From contig JAPYMA010000526.1 in assembly GCA_035041965.1 (NCBI GenBank), forward strand, positions 62,001 to 126,000: a DNA stretch of 64,000 nucleotides. The letters run 5' to 3'. This stretch comes from Anisakis pegreffii. Lineage: Eukaryota; Nematoda; Chromadorea; Rhabditida; Anisakidae. Position 1 is the first letter of the stretch, and each line of letters begins with the position of its first letter. The position numbers and the translations under genes are program-made. This document shows, piece by piece, positions 13,054 to 24,000 of this stretch. The notes below the pieces were generated by a model, which was given only the letters and a program-made list of their open reading frames with translations, made no database searches and was not told where the DNA came from.

Positions 13054-13374
13054 GACTTAAGTGTTGGTGAAGAGACTTTCAAGGAATAAGGTACTGATGG
13101 AATGGTTAGCAGTCACTGAAACAACAAAAACGAAATGATATGTACGAGGAGGAGTGCAAAAGATTTTGCGAGATGAGATGAAATGAATGCTGAGCTCAGC
13201 AATAAATCAGTTTACTCTAATTCTGAGCATTTGTAAAAAGAGAAAGTCTCTAAATCCTAGTCAATGGAGAACCGTCGATGGTTTTTTGGGGGCTGATATT
13301 GTTTCCATTTTTCGTACCCGATATTCTTTTCTAAATAAACATTCGGGACCGGAGATGTTAAACGTCAATTATTA

Positions 13375-13562
13375 GCAATCAGAATAGGAATAATGTTAAT
13401 AATAATGATAATAAAAGTAATAATAATTATAATAGTACCTTGATAACCAAATAATGCGTAAAGATGGTAATCTTTGTGAATTTGGTATGCGTTATTTGGT
13501 CATCAAGGTATTATTATTACTTTTATTGTCGTTATTATTATCATTATTCCTATTTTGATTGC
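13375..13562. mobile_element. 188-bp hairpin element (MITE-like)
   Basis: Ends are GCAATCAGAATAGGAATAAT and the complement of GCAATCAAAATAGGAATAAT. The arms run about 75 bp with few mismatches, rich in AAT, and include ACCTTGATAACCAAATAATG. The loop is about 25-30 bp. No open frame. It may be a MITE or an inverted duplication seeded by the AAT tract; no target duplication was recognised. Confidence 0.6.
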
Positions 13563-16500
13563 TTGAAAATGCGTATTTCAGCACTAGCATACAATATCAT
13601 TCGTCAATTATTAAAATAAATTCGTCCAGTTGCGGATTACACGGAACTTTGCTCAATTCCCAACGATTCATTTTGTGCTATCTCATCTGACAATATGGGC
13701 ATATCTTAAGAATCACAAGGGCACTTAACAATTTGCGATAATCAAATAGGCTAAGAAAACCTGGATATCATCCGATGTGTAACCTAACCAGAATGTAAGT
13801 TATTTGCAGAGAAACAACAGAGGCCATCATCCGGTTCGTGCATTATGACTAGCTTCTTCATATAGTTGAAATTTCGATTATTCCAAAATTCCGAAAGGAA
13901 CCTCATTTGATACCCTTCACTAAGTATGTTGATGCAGTGTGCTCTGCAGGTTGACCATCTATACAATGGTGGCCTAATTTACGATTTGATCGTAGTATCA
14001 TTTCATCTGCATGAATACTTTTAAAAGATGTCAGGCGAAAGCCCGCTTACGAAGACATAGCGGTTTATTTTCCTTACCTCACTACTGTCATTCAATGCAT
14101 TCCGACTGATCATATTTTCTATCTTACCTCATAACATTCAAACGGATAAGAGTCAAGTGAGTTGCAGGACCACATTGCAGGGTCTTGAAACTGGAAAAAA
14201 ATTGTATCAGTAAAAAACTTGTGGTCAGAATTTTCCTCATCGAGTGGGCTAACGTCCAATCATGCTGGAATTCGTACAGTCTTCCTACAACTGTTTCTTC
14301 AATCCAAGGGTCAAATTTGAAGGCTAGACTTTACTGGTGCATCCAATTCGAAGGCTTTCTCCAAGATATAGTATGAAAAGATGCATAACATATTCTTGCC
14401 ACAACGTGCGTTGAGAATTTCGTCATTTTGATTTTGATAATGTCATTGAAGCTTGAAACGACCGACCCGTTGAAATGATCAGATTTTTTTTGCCATCAGA
14501 AAAGGATAGCCTATTCCGCTGCTTCATAGCTTGACTTTTAACTTCTACTACCAATGGCAAATACGAAAAAAAAACTGTTTTTGGATGGGAGTTGTTTAGC
14601 CAACCTTCATTTATCATTTATTTTTCGATCGTTTCTCATTAATTTGTCAACTTCGAAAAAAAGATGGAAAACAATTACGCGGTTATGAATCAGACGATAC
14701 GAAACGAGAAACAATCGAAGCAAACGTAAACGAAATAATGAGGAACCAGAACGATCGGAAGCGGCAATGAGAAATTTTTTCTCGCCCCTGTTTAGTTTGA
14801 ATAATGAGCGAAGTCTGAATGATTATTGACGATTTATTGCTGCAAGCTGAATCAACTCAAAGTGGAATGTTAAGACGAATTCGATGCAAGACAATATGAA
14901 TCTATTGTTTGCCCAGTTTGCCCAGCAATCAAATAAAATTTTCCCAATTCGTATTCTGTCATCGAGTGAGGAACTTTCAGTCAGATGTTGCAATGATAAA
15001 ACAACTCAAAGCAAATAATTCATCGAAACACTCCCAAAGGATGAAAACAGAATTCAGCCTGATTTAAAAGTACATGGTGAGATATTGATATATGATTCGA
15101 GTATGACAAAAAAAGCCTTGCATATGCATTATACTGCAGTATCTACAAATTGGTGGTGCGAAAAACATCGATTGAAAATTGAGCACTTGGTTAGCATAGT
15201 TTATTCGATCAACAATTGTAATTCATCATGAATTCATGCTCATCTGCTATCATCTCACGCTGTTCCTCAACGCCACAATTGCCATGAGCCTCTCGGAATG
15301 ATCAGCAATATCAAATCGGCAAGTATTTGCATCAAAATGAAACGGGATATTAAAAATAAGAAGTACATTAATGATAAAATGCAAACTGATAACTTTCTGA
15401 CCAAATCGCTTGAAATCCAGGGCAGGTCGAATGCTGAATGCTTTTAAGAAGTTTCAGCAGTGACGGTTGAATTTATGAAGATATCAATGGAGTGCTGATG
15501 TTGTTGAGATAAAAACTGAACAAAGGGTACTTCTTTTGATATCAATTTTCTTGCGAACGAGTACATAATAACAGCAGATAATGTATATGTGATGCAACTA
15601 ACGTCTGAATTGGATTGCATTTGACAAGTCCAAATCCAAACGTCAACTCCATCCTCGAACAAGATAACTGTGAGGAATATTAAGCATAAACTACATCATT
15701 TTCACATTTCTCCACAATGAAACGATGTGGAACATTTACGCTCTATTTGACGAGTTATTCATCAAACTCTCTGGCGATCATCTCAAAAACTCAACACGTC
15801 ATTTCCATATCAAGCATTTTTTCATTCACTTTTACCATACTAGTTTAGAAATACGATCATTTTCAAATCCTAAGAGCAAGATTAAATCTCAGCATCAAAT
15901 CTAAATCTCTGGGCTGGGAAATAATCATAAACACAAGACAAAGCAACGGTGATAACGAAGCACGAAACAATAGCAATGATAATAAGAGATTTTCGTCCAA
16001 TGCTTTTTGAAAAGCAAAGGCCGAGATGCTGCTTGTCATTTCAAATAAATCGTTATTTCAAATAAAATGATTGGAATCTCATTGAATACGAGAGTAACAA
16101 TTTGAATTCAGATGTGGACTTTTTTGAGAGCCGAGCGAATTCGTGAAACTAATTTCAAAATGACATCGCTGAAGTGCGTTGTAACATATGGTTCTGAGCA
16201 AGAACAGTAAGACAATTCCGAACATCTTGAAGTATTATTGCTTCATTTTATGCGTTTTAAAGAACTTATGATTTCAGTCGAATTCATTAATGTGCACTTT
16301 TTATTGATAAGATGTTCAACTGAAAAGATGTTATTGGAGAAATCTTCAAAAGACGCTCCGATCCATTGTTTTGTCCATTTGTATATTCTTTCATTCTTTC
16401 GAATAATACGATATTGACAATATTCGATGTATCACAGCGATCGTTTTGCCCCAATGAATAATTCTTTGGAAAAAATAACAGGAATTCCCATAAGTTATAT

Positions 16501-16799
16501 GAAATCTGGCTCGTAGTCTACTGAATGTCATCCATTGAAGGGAAAGAATCCGTTGTCTTCGGGAATTCTCGGCATTTTCATCGAGTGGTTCATTCACTAA
16601 AAGTGCACTGTACGAAGATTCCAAAATACATCGTATCACATTCAGTGAGGTTCCATATTCTCTTACAGTGGAAATTCATTCCAACAAATACGCCATTAAG
16701 TTCAAATCAGTGATAAGGACGGTATGTTTATTTTTATAGCCGCATGGTCATAGACAGCATCAGCAAATTATCAGAACAACGCCCACAATTAGCTAATAA

Positions 16800-16921
16800 C
16801 ACCGTGAATAACGTTGAATTTTTAATATTGATCATAAAGAGTGATCACTGCAAATAGCACCGTGAATCGTATCGTTCGTTGAATTTTGATATTAATCATA
16901 AAGAGTGATCACTGCAACTAG
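16800..16921. repeat. two-copy tandem repeat, about 60 bp
   Basis: Copy 1 is 16800-16857 and copy 2 is 16858-16921. Both begin CACCGTGAAT and share ATCATAAAGAGTGATCACTG near the end. Copy 2 has about 6 extra bases (around CGTATCG). The shared part contains the small palindrome AGTGATCACT. Confidence 0.75.
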
Positions 16922-18773
16922 CAGAATGCATATTCTATGAAACACTTCAGTCAACCGATATGCTTTGAAGCTATATTTCGATTCGGGAGGCTTGTCATGC
17001 ATGGACGTTACTTTATCGCGAAACAATTTGACGTTTTCAGCACCACTTCCAGTAATATTCTGGACACGATACGAAGTAATTTAAGTTGTTCCATAAAACT
17101 GGGAACTGCAAAGGTCCGTGGAATTCTCGTCCAGATCCTCTTCATTAGTTTCATAGAGAACGGCAGTTTTAAATAAGGGCCAACGATTTTCCTTGGACTG
17201 CCGGAAGATCCTTTGAATTCCCAAATTTACTCCACCTAGATAGTACTGTCTTCTTATCCGAAATGTTTTGGGCAAACTCAGGCATTCGCATCGTTTCAAT
17301 GTAATGATGAAATGAAACGAATAACTGCACCAAGATGAAAGTAATGTTTTGAATCCGTCGTATTAGCAGTCTTGTTACCTCTGGAATACTGATCTACAGC
17401 AGACTTAATTGAAAATTTTCACGGATACTTTCATTTATCGATAATCGACCAAATAAATTCGTCTCCAATCGCACTCTTCTATATACTATTTTGCCCCTAT
17501 CAAGACTACGAACCCTGGCTTAATTCAATATCAAAGAATTGCTAAAATCATATCATATTTAAGGCCTCGTTAACGTATCCATATCGGAAACAGTGAGCGG
17601 ATTTAAGAATTCGATTCAATTTCAAGCAGTGAATGAATTAACCGTTATGTTGATTTGTCCGCCTGAAATGCGATGTTCCTATGCTGGCCAATGAGCTGAT
17701 ACTTTTGAATGCATTAGGCCTAGCCGATCATCAATAACATCCCATCGAATCGTAATAAATAACAGACTAAACTCTCACTATGTTGATGATAAGTATGAAT
17801 AAGTATGAAACGAAGAGATAGAAGTAGAGTAACTTAAAAGATACGGCATAAAAACCAAAAAAAACAAAAATAATTTTATGCATAATTACACAATAAATAA
17901 AACCGAACCACTATACATAATTACATAATATATCACAGTGAAGTCAATGTGGAAATTCTAGGTGCGAGTTTGAACAGAAACATGAGTAGGAAGGAATGAT
18001 AAAGAATCCAGAGAATATGCGGTCTTCGATCTACACTGCGCTCTTTTCGCTATCCAAGGACTTCGAATCCGTTAACTTCAAGACAGGGTGCATGACAGAT
18101 AAGTTAAGGTAATGCTGCGAATATTTGCGTTCGATGAGCATGACTATCTTCATGCGCACAAAATAATTCCATGCACCTTTCGCTACAACTTAAAATGAAG
18201 ACCTTCGGACAGATTCAACAGAAATTCGAGATCGAAAGCATCAGAAAAGAACCTCCCGTGTGCACGAAGGCGTACCTGATGATGTCAATTTTGAAACAAT
18301 TAAGGACGACCAAACTTCAAAAAACATCGAGCAAATTGAACATATTGATGTTGCATTCAATTAGTTATAACTTAAACTATACGAACTGAAGAAATATCGG
18401 CTGGTCAGTGCCTATGAAGGGCTCTATGAGTGTGGCGATAGGTCTGTAAAGTTTGTCTGAACCGCTCATCCAGAAGAGTCGAGTTGCTTTTGGGGTGACT
18501 CAAGGATGTACTCCATCGTAGTGTGATTTAGTAACATTTGGAGTAATGCCGTTTTGATAGATTGTGTGCAACCAATGATCACATAAAATTGCAACATTTT
18601 ATTGCGCATATGGGTGTTCCCAACCTGTCGAGCTGCGAATAAGCGGGATTAGGTTCAGGTGAGTGCGACAGACACTCCAGCGCCTACCGGTAGTCTAAAC
18701 GAATCGGGGAGAAACAACTAAAAATATGCTAGAAATATTTACTGAAGTGTGCTAGCATTCATTCTTCGAAATA

Positions 18774-19139
18774 TGTTACGGGCGTTCCCGGCCCGGGAAA
18801 GGCGCCGATTTGACAGGGGATAGGGCATGTGCGTGAGTTGGCCTAAGTAGTGTCTTCGAGTTCTTGCTCGGGTACCGGATATTACCAGAGCCGCCACGCA
18901 CACTTTCCGATGACAGGGGGAAATTGCCCTCGGGTTGATGATTGGCTACATACATGAAATTATTTCACTTAGTTTGAATGTTTCTGAATGCGTTATATAA
19001 GGGGAAATCTCTCTGGTTTGCAGTTATGTGCCACGCCGAAGCTTATCTATGTGCCATGTTCCTATTGCTTTGATATACCTTCTTCGATATAACCTTCATT
19101 TCTGTAGTCATTATAACGTTTTCTCTTACTAGTACCAGT
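18774..19139 (+). mobile_element. candidate solo LTR, 366 bp
   Basis: Starts TGTTACGGGCGTTCCCGGCC and is flanked on both sides by the 6-bp direct repeat GAAATA (18768-18773 and 19140-19145), as a target-site duplication would give. Inside, a GC-rich first half contains GATTGGCTAC (CCAAT-like) and is followed by TATATAA at 18994-19000, then an AT-rich tail, matching a U3-R-U5 order. No polymerase frames are adjacent. Against it: the 3' end is not the usual CA. Confidence 0.4.
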
Positions 19140-19513
19140 GAAATAACTCGATAACGTTAAAAATGTCTGTTGATTGAAAAGTTAGTTACGACCTTAGTGA
19201 GTTGCTCGTTACGAGGATTTGAGAAATTATCAGTTTTGCTTTAGAAAAGATGACTGTACTCGAAAGCTCAAATCCATGATTGAGGTTGAGTCCGGTATCT
19301 GTGGTTTTGCTCATGCACAGAACGCTAACTTCTCACCAAACCGCTCGTAAAAGATCTTCACGAGCTTGAAATCGACCGTGTTATAAGGTTCAAGCTGAGC
19401 CTAAGGCTCTGATTTGAGGAATCAGTTTTGATTCCTTTGAGTTAGCCCTTCAAAATGGGAGAGAGCTGGAAGCACTTGATATCTCTCGTATCACTTAACG
19501 TTGTACACACTAG

Positions 19514-19687
19514 TGACTGTACTCGACCGAAATTCGTTTGGTAAAATCCCAAGAATTTCGATCAGCATCCGAGATTCAGATTCTGACTGAAGATTTCGAC
19601 GTTCGAGAAGAATACCGAATTTCGCAAACTCAAAATGTGAATTCGGTCACATCCCGATCGAACTGAAATTCAGTTCGCATATCATCA
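19514..19687. mobile_element. TTCGGTC-type MITE, diverged copy
   Basis: Aligns by eye, in the same orientation, with 45433-45586: shared TCAAAATNTGAATTCGGTC, a CGAAC block and a TGATGNNAT end when read in reverse. The short inverted ends are decayed. No coding content. Confidence 0.45.
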
Positions 19688-20055
19688 TTATTATGAGTTC
19701 AGCTTTATTGCGTGAAGACTTGCGTTGATTATGCTGCTTATCAAGGCCATACTCATGGTCAGTTTCCAGTCAGCGACTATTTGGTCAGCGTTGTTCAATA
19801 AGTTTTCTTCAAGTGTTAAGTTTCACGTAATCGTTTTTGTCGTAGATTTGTTCATATCTGCCGTAACTGCTTCTTTTCACTGATGGAAATAATCTATCTA
19901 TAATATGCTCTGATATTGTCTATCTATAACCACCATTACAGTTCAATACCGTAATCGGAACGAAATCGGATTTCCAAAATCATCCATCTCTTACTGAGAG
20001 AACCAGAATTAGTCAGCCTGATCAGCATCTACTAGTAGCATCTTTTTTTCTAAGC

Positions 20056-20908
20056 ATGATTCTTTTGCGTGCTGTTGGACTGATTATTTGCATTCATTCC
20101 GTTAAGTTCCACCGAATGGAGCTCACAGAGGAACCGTTCAGTTTTGAGTCGTGTTATGGAACGGTGCTAACCAAATAAATTAACAATATGTAGTGGTAAT
20201 TTCACTTGTCTATTTTGTAGATTAGAAATATAAAAGCATTTTTATTGTCGCTTCAAGAAATATCTTCTATCAAATAATCAATGTTTGTTCGCGCGTTAAT
20301 ACACGGGATATTTTATGTACAATTATATGGGTTTATTAATATTAAGTAATTCACTATCACATTACAGCGATGTGACGTAATACAGAAAAGTTAGGAGAAA
20401 AAGAATAGTTCGCATGTGATGATATGTGATCAACAGATTTGAAAAATTCCCGATGGAACTGCCGAATAGTGGATCACCCAAGCGAGATTCTCTGGGACGA
20501 AAATATTTCAGTGATAGTTCCGAACAAGTTGCACAGGAAAGGATAATATTATTACAGGATGGCAATATCAAAACTGTCTTTGTTTCAGGACAGCCGAATC
20601 TTTCTTTTTTGATAAGAAAAGGCTCTCTCTCCCGATTAGGAATGAGTTTTCCATATTGGTTTGGGTGTGTTCGTAATGATACCAACCAACTGTAACTCTT
20701 AACAGATACTGCCTGAAGCGGAGAAATCCAATGTGATACAACTGTATCGGAAATGAGTCAGAAATGACTCGGACTGAACAAATTACGAGAAGAACGCGTC
20801 GTATCATTGAAGTGAAATCAACGTTATTAAGGCGATTTGTAAAGAATATGAGGAGGAGAAATTCGATTATTCGAAGAGAAGGAGAATTAATTAAACAATT
20901 GGTTATGG
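20056..20908 (+). CDS. weak candidate: small secreted protein gene, plus strand
   Basis: Three coding-like blocks in line. At 20056 an ATG opens MILLRAVGLIICIHS, a good signal peptide, continuing to about 20150. At about 20435-20660 a 75-codon block begins FEKFPMELPNSGSPKRDSLG and ends GMSFPYW before a GT. At 20762-20908 a strongly basic block ends IKQLVM before GTGAGT, a good donor. Candidate acceptors (CAACAG, GAGTCAG) precede the latter two blocks, but the donors of the first two are poor and the linking phases are unproven. The KR and RK pairs could be processing sites, though I recognise no known peptide. It converges on the end of the Gln-rich gene at 21011. It may not be a gene. Confidence 0.22.
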
Positions 20909-21009
20909 TGAGTGATGATTGCTTAAGGTTGATCATAATTTGTTGTATGATCTTATGATTGATGGTGTTATCGATTGACCATTGGGAACGATTTCAAACG
21001 AGCTCTTTC

Positions 21010-21015
21010 TTTATT
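21010..21015 (-). promoter_or_regulatory. AATAAA overlapping the stop codon of the Gln-rich gene
   Basis: On the minus strand the gene ends ATG GAA TAA AGA, so the stop codon lies inside AATAAA. If used, cleavage would fall 10-30 nt beyond and leave an extremely short 3' UTR. Confidence 0.4.
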
Positions 21016-24000
21016 CCATAACATTCACAGTATCACCGTCAAAACGTCCTGGCTCATCAACTTGTAAGAAAACTGGATTCAAAGCAAATGGTTTCTGGTC
21101 GATTCGTAATGCGGCATCATCGACTACTTGCTGTTGTTGTTGCTCATTCATGACCGGCATTTCAATCTGAAGAGGGAAAAGCTCACTCGTTTAGAATATT
21201 AATCTATTAATTCAATTGAAAAAAAACATAACAGTAGCGTGTTGTTGAAGGATGATATTGAGATGAATCGGTGATCTATTGTTCATTGTTTACGGTTTCT
21301 TGTATGTCTCTCTATACTGCTTTGCATATCATATATTCTCTGACCACCATTGGCAATTTGTAACCATTGTTTCGTAATCAGCTAATCTCAATGACTATAT
21401 AAGTAGCTCAGTGTAGTTATATCAGTTTCTCTGTGTCAGTATCAGTCTCAGTACTCAGTGTCAGCGTAGTTAGTGTGTTGTCAGTGTATTCGGTATCGTC
21501 AGCCGTAGCTACTGCAGTCGCCATCACTGGTATCTTACTCAGTCGTCAGTTGTATTACCACTCAATTCAATCATCATTATCGTCTTTATTTATTTGTGTG
21601 GACAAACTAAACTATCAATTGTCGCCTCCGCACCAGCAACACAACTAACGTCACAAACAGGTGTCACTTTTTACATGAAATTGCAACACCACGTTGAGAA
21701 TTCATTGAAAGAAATCGTACAATTATTGAATGCTACTATAAAATTGTACTGAATGTTTTTCTGTTCAATGATTTCGTTTATTATTCTCAAGCAGATGTGA
21801 TCGAAAATGTTGTTGCTTCACAAATGCTATGAATTGATCAACATTTCAATAATTTGATATTGAGGCGCGAAGAAAAATTCCTTTGAGATAATTGCATGAT
21901 TCAACACTGGCTATAGGATGTATAGAATTTCAGTTCCCAAATGAACTGCAGATCATTCGTCCACTAACCTTTTCCTGGTTCATTTTTGACTGGAAGAACG
22001 GGACTGATTCTGCCATACGTGGCGAGATAATGGCAATATCTTGTGGCCCTTGCATCTCCATTTTGTTATCTGCACTTCCTGCTTGTACAAGTTCTTGCGG
22101 TTGATCACCGTTCTAAAATTGTTGTCACTGTGGCGGGCAGGTTTCGGTTATGTTCGAAACTGAGAAATATGTGGAGAGTGAGAACTATGTTAGCAAAAAT
22201 TTTAAATTAGCGTTTTGGTCAGCGGAGTGGTTGATGAAAGAATTCAAGATTCAAGCTTTGGATTCCCATTCCCATTAAAGCATGAGCAAAAAAAATCCAT
22301 TCCATGTTAATTAAGGACGTTTTATGGCAGTCCAAATTTGGACGAATTCGGAGCTGACAATGAGGAAATATGTGTGTCGTGTTCGAAAGTACTCACCACC
22401 GGAACAATGGGCTGAGGCTTTTGCCAAGTATTTTCTGCTGGTATGACCAGAGGTTGTTGTTCTTGTTGCTGCTGAATGGTTGGTAGAGACTGTTCCGGTT
22501 GAACAGCTGGTACTACTTCAGATACGACTGGACGAACTTCAGGCATCTGAACGAATTGTGTCTCTTGAGGTTGTTGTGCCTGAACCTGAGTTTGGGGCTG
22601 CTCGATGGCTTCTTGAGGAACAGCATTCTGCTGCAGAACTATCGGCATCTGCTGTTGCTGGGCTTGGAATTGTTCTGGCAAAGATGGGACAGGAAATCCG
22701 TTATCGGCCGGTTTGAAGAAGCTATCAGATGAGGCGAACTGAACTTGCGGTTGCTCTCGGATTTCATTGTTCATCCAGGACATATCTGGATTCCACAAAG
22801 ACTGTTGATTTTGTGGGATCTGTGGAACTTGTGGCATCTGAGGAGGACTTACGAGTGCTCCGTTCATTCGTTGGTCGAAGTTATCAGCAATGTTGCTCTG
22901 AAACCAGTGGCAAAGTTTAAACAAAAGTTGTCGTACGGCATAGCGTTTGAATCATTCTCAGCACTGAATGGGAAGGAACTTCCCAGCTGCAGAATCAAAC
23001 TGAGAAAAAATCCGAAAAACTGTTAATGGCCCAGAAGAAAAGCCCTCAGAAACCAGAGGACATTGTTAGTGCAGTTATATCGAAATTAACTATTCCTATA
23101 AAATGTATGCTGCATTTTGGTGTGCAACACTGATTTCAGAACATACTGTAATGAAGGTTTTTGAACATCTTCAGATTTTGTTGTGCTAGATGTACTAAAT
23201 GGTCAGTTGAAATGAGAAGTGCCAGTGCTAATGCGTACCTTCGGAATAGGTGACCATAAGTCTCGAGAAAGCGATTGAGGTGGTGGTGGTGGGGCTGCAT
23301 TAATGGGAAATTGAGGTCCGAGCCATCTTGGTGCTTGGTCGAACGTTGGGACTCCAGATTCGATTTGAGGTTGCTGAGGTTGTGGTAGTTGAGGTCCAAG
23401 TACGGGAATTGGCTCTTGTTGCGGAGTTTCCAATTGCATTAGAGCGAAGGGTCGGATGAAGGTGTTGGACATTTGAGGCTGTGCTTGGAGGATTTGTTGT
23501 TGCATTTGCTGTGGTGCATCGTTGATGTTCCATGAAGCATCTGCTGGATTCGGCGCGAACAATTGTGGTTGTGGATCTTGTGGAATTATTTGTGGCTGAA
23601 TTTGGGGCTGAGCTGGTGCTGCCAAGGGGCCAGTGAAACTTGGGCCAAAGCTGCCGGCCATGTTGTTCTGCAACACATAATACTAGCATTAGTGGCCATC
23701 GAATGAAATTGTCGTTAGTGTGAAGCAAGCAGTGCAGAGTGTTACAGTGATGTTGCAAGCAATAATTTCAGACTTCTCAAAGTTCCTGACACTACACTCA
23801 GATCTAGAGTCATCCAAAAGGTCGCGTAAACCTGGCCTGATTCTTAGTCAGTGATCTGAAAGGAGCCATAATTTCGAATAATGACCTAGACCGGTGTGTT
23901 TCAACCTTTTTCCGACCACTACCATTTTCGAGAGCATTGGCTAAGGAAATGTGTAAATGCTCGCCACCCTCCTCTGTATTTGTTCATCGCTCCCTCAAAT

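Larger units (their letters stand above)
8780..20055. other. 11-kb gene-poor stretch with scattered repeats
   Basis: Upstream of the channel start codon. I saw no exon chain on either strand: open frames are short and resemble no family. It holds a perfect palindrome (12016-12093), inverted repeats (12993-13053 and 13375-13562), a tandem duplication (16800-16921), a candidate solo LTR (18774-19139) and a TTCGGTC-type MITE (19514-19687), listed separately. The part nearest 8780 should contain the channel promoter, but no core promoter motif stands out. Confidence 0.5.

Noticed and set aside
20362..20936. Overlapping minus-strand frames of 107 and 122 codons
   Set aside because: No family resemblance or splice partners; hydrophobic runs come from AT-rich antisense of the plus-strand blocks.
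21433..21648. Ser/Val-rich plus-strand frame
   Set aside because: Produced by the TCAGTG low-complexity tract inside an intron.
22480..23026. Several plus-strand open frames of 63-93 codons
   Set aside because: They are antisense shadows of the Gln-rich exon 22397-22897, whose CAG-rich codons leave few stops on the opposite strand.
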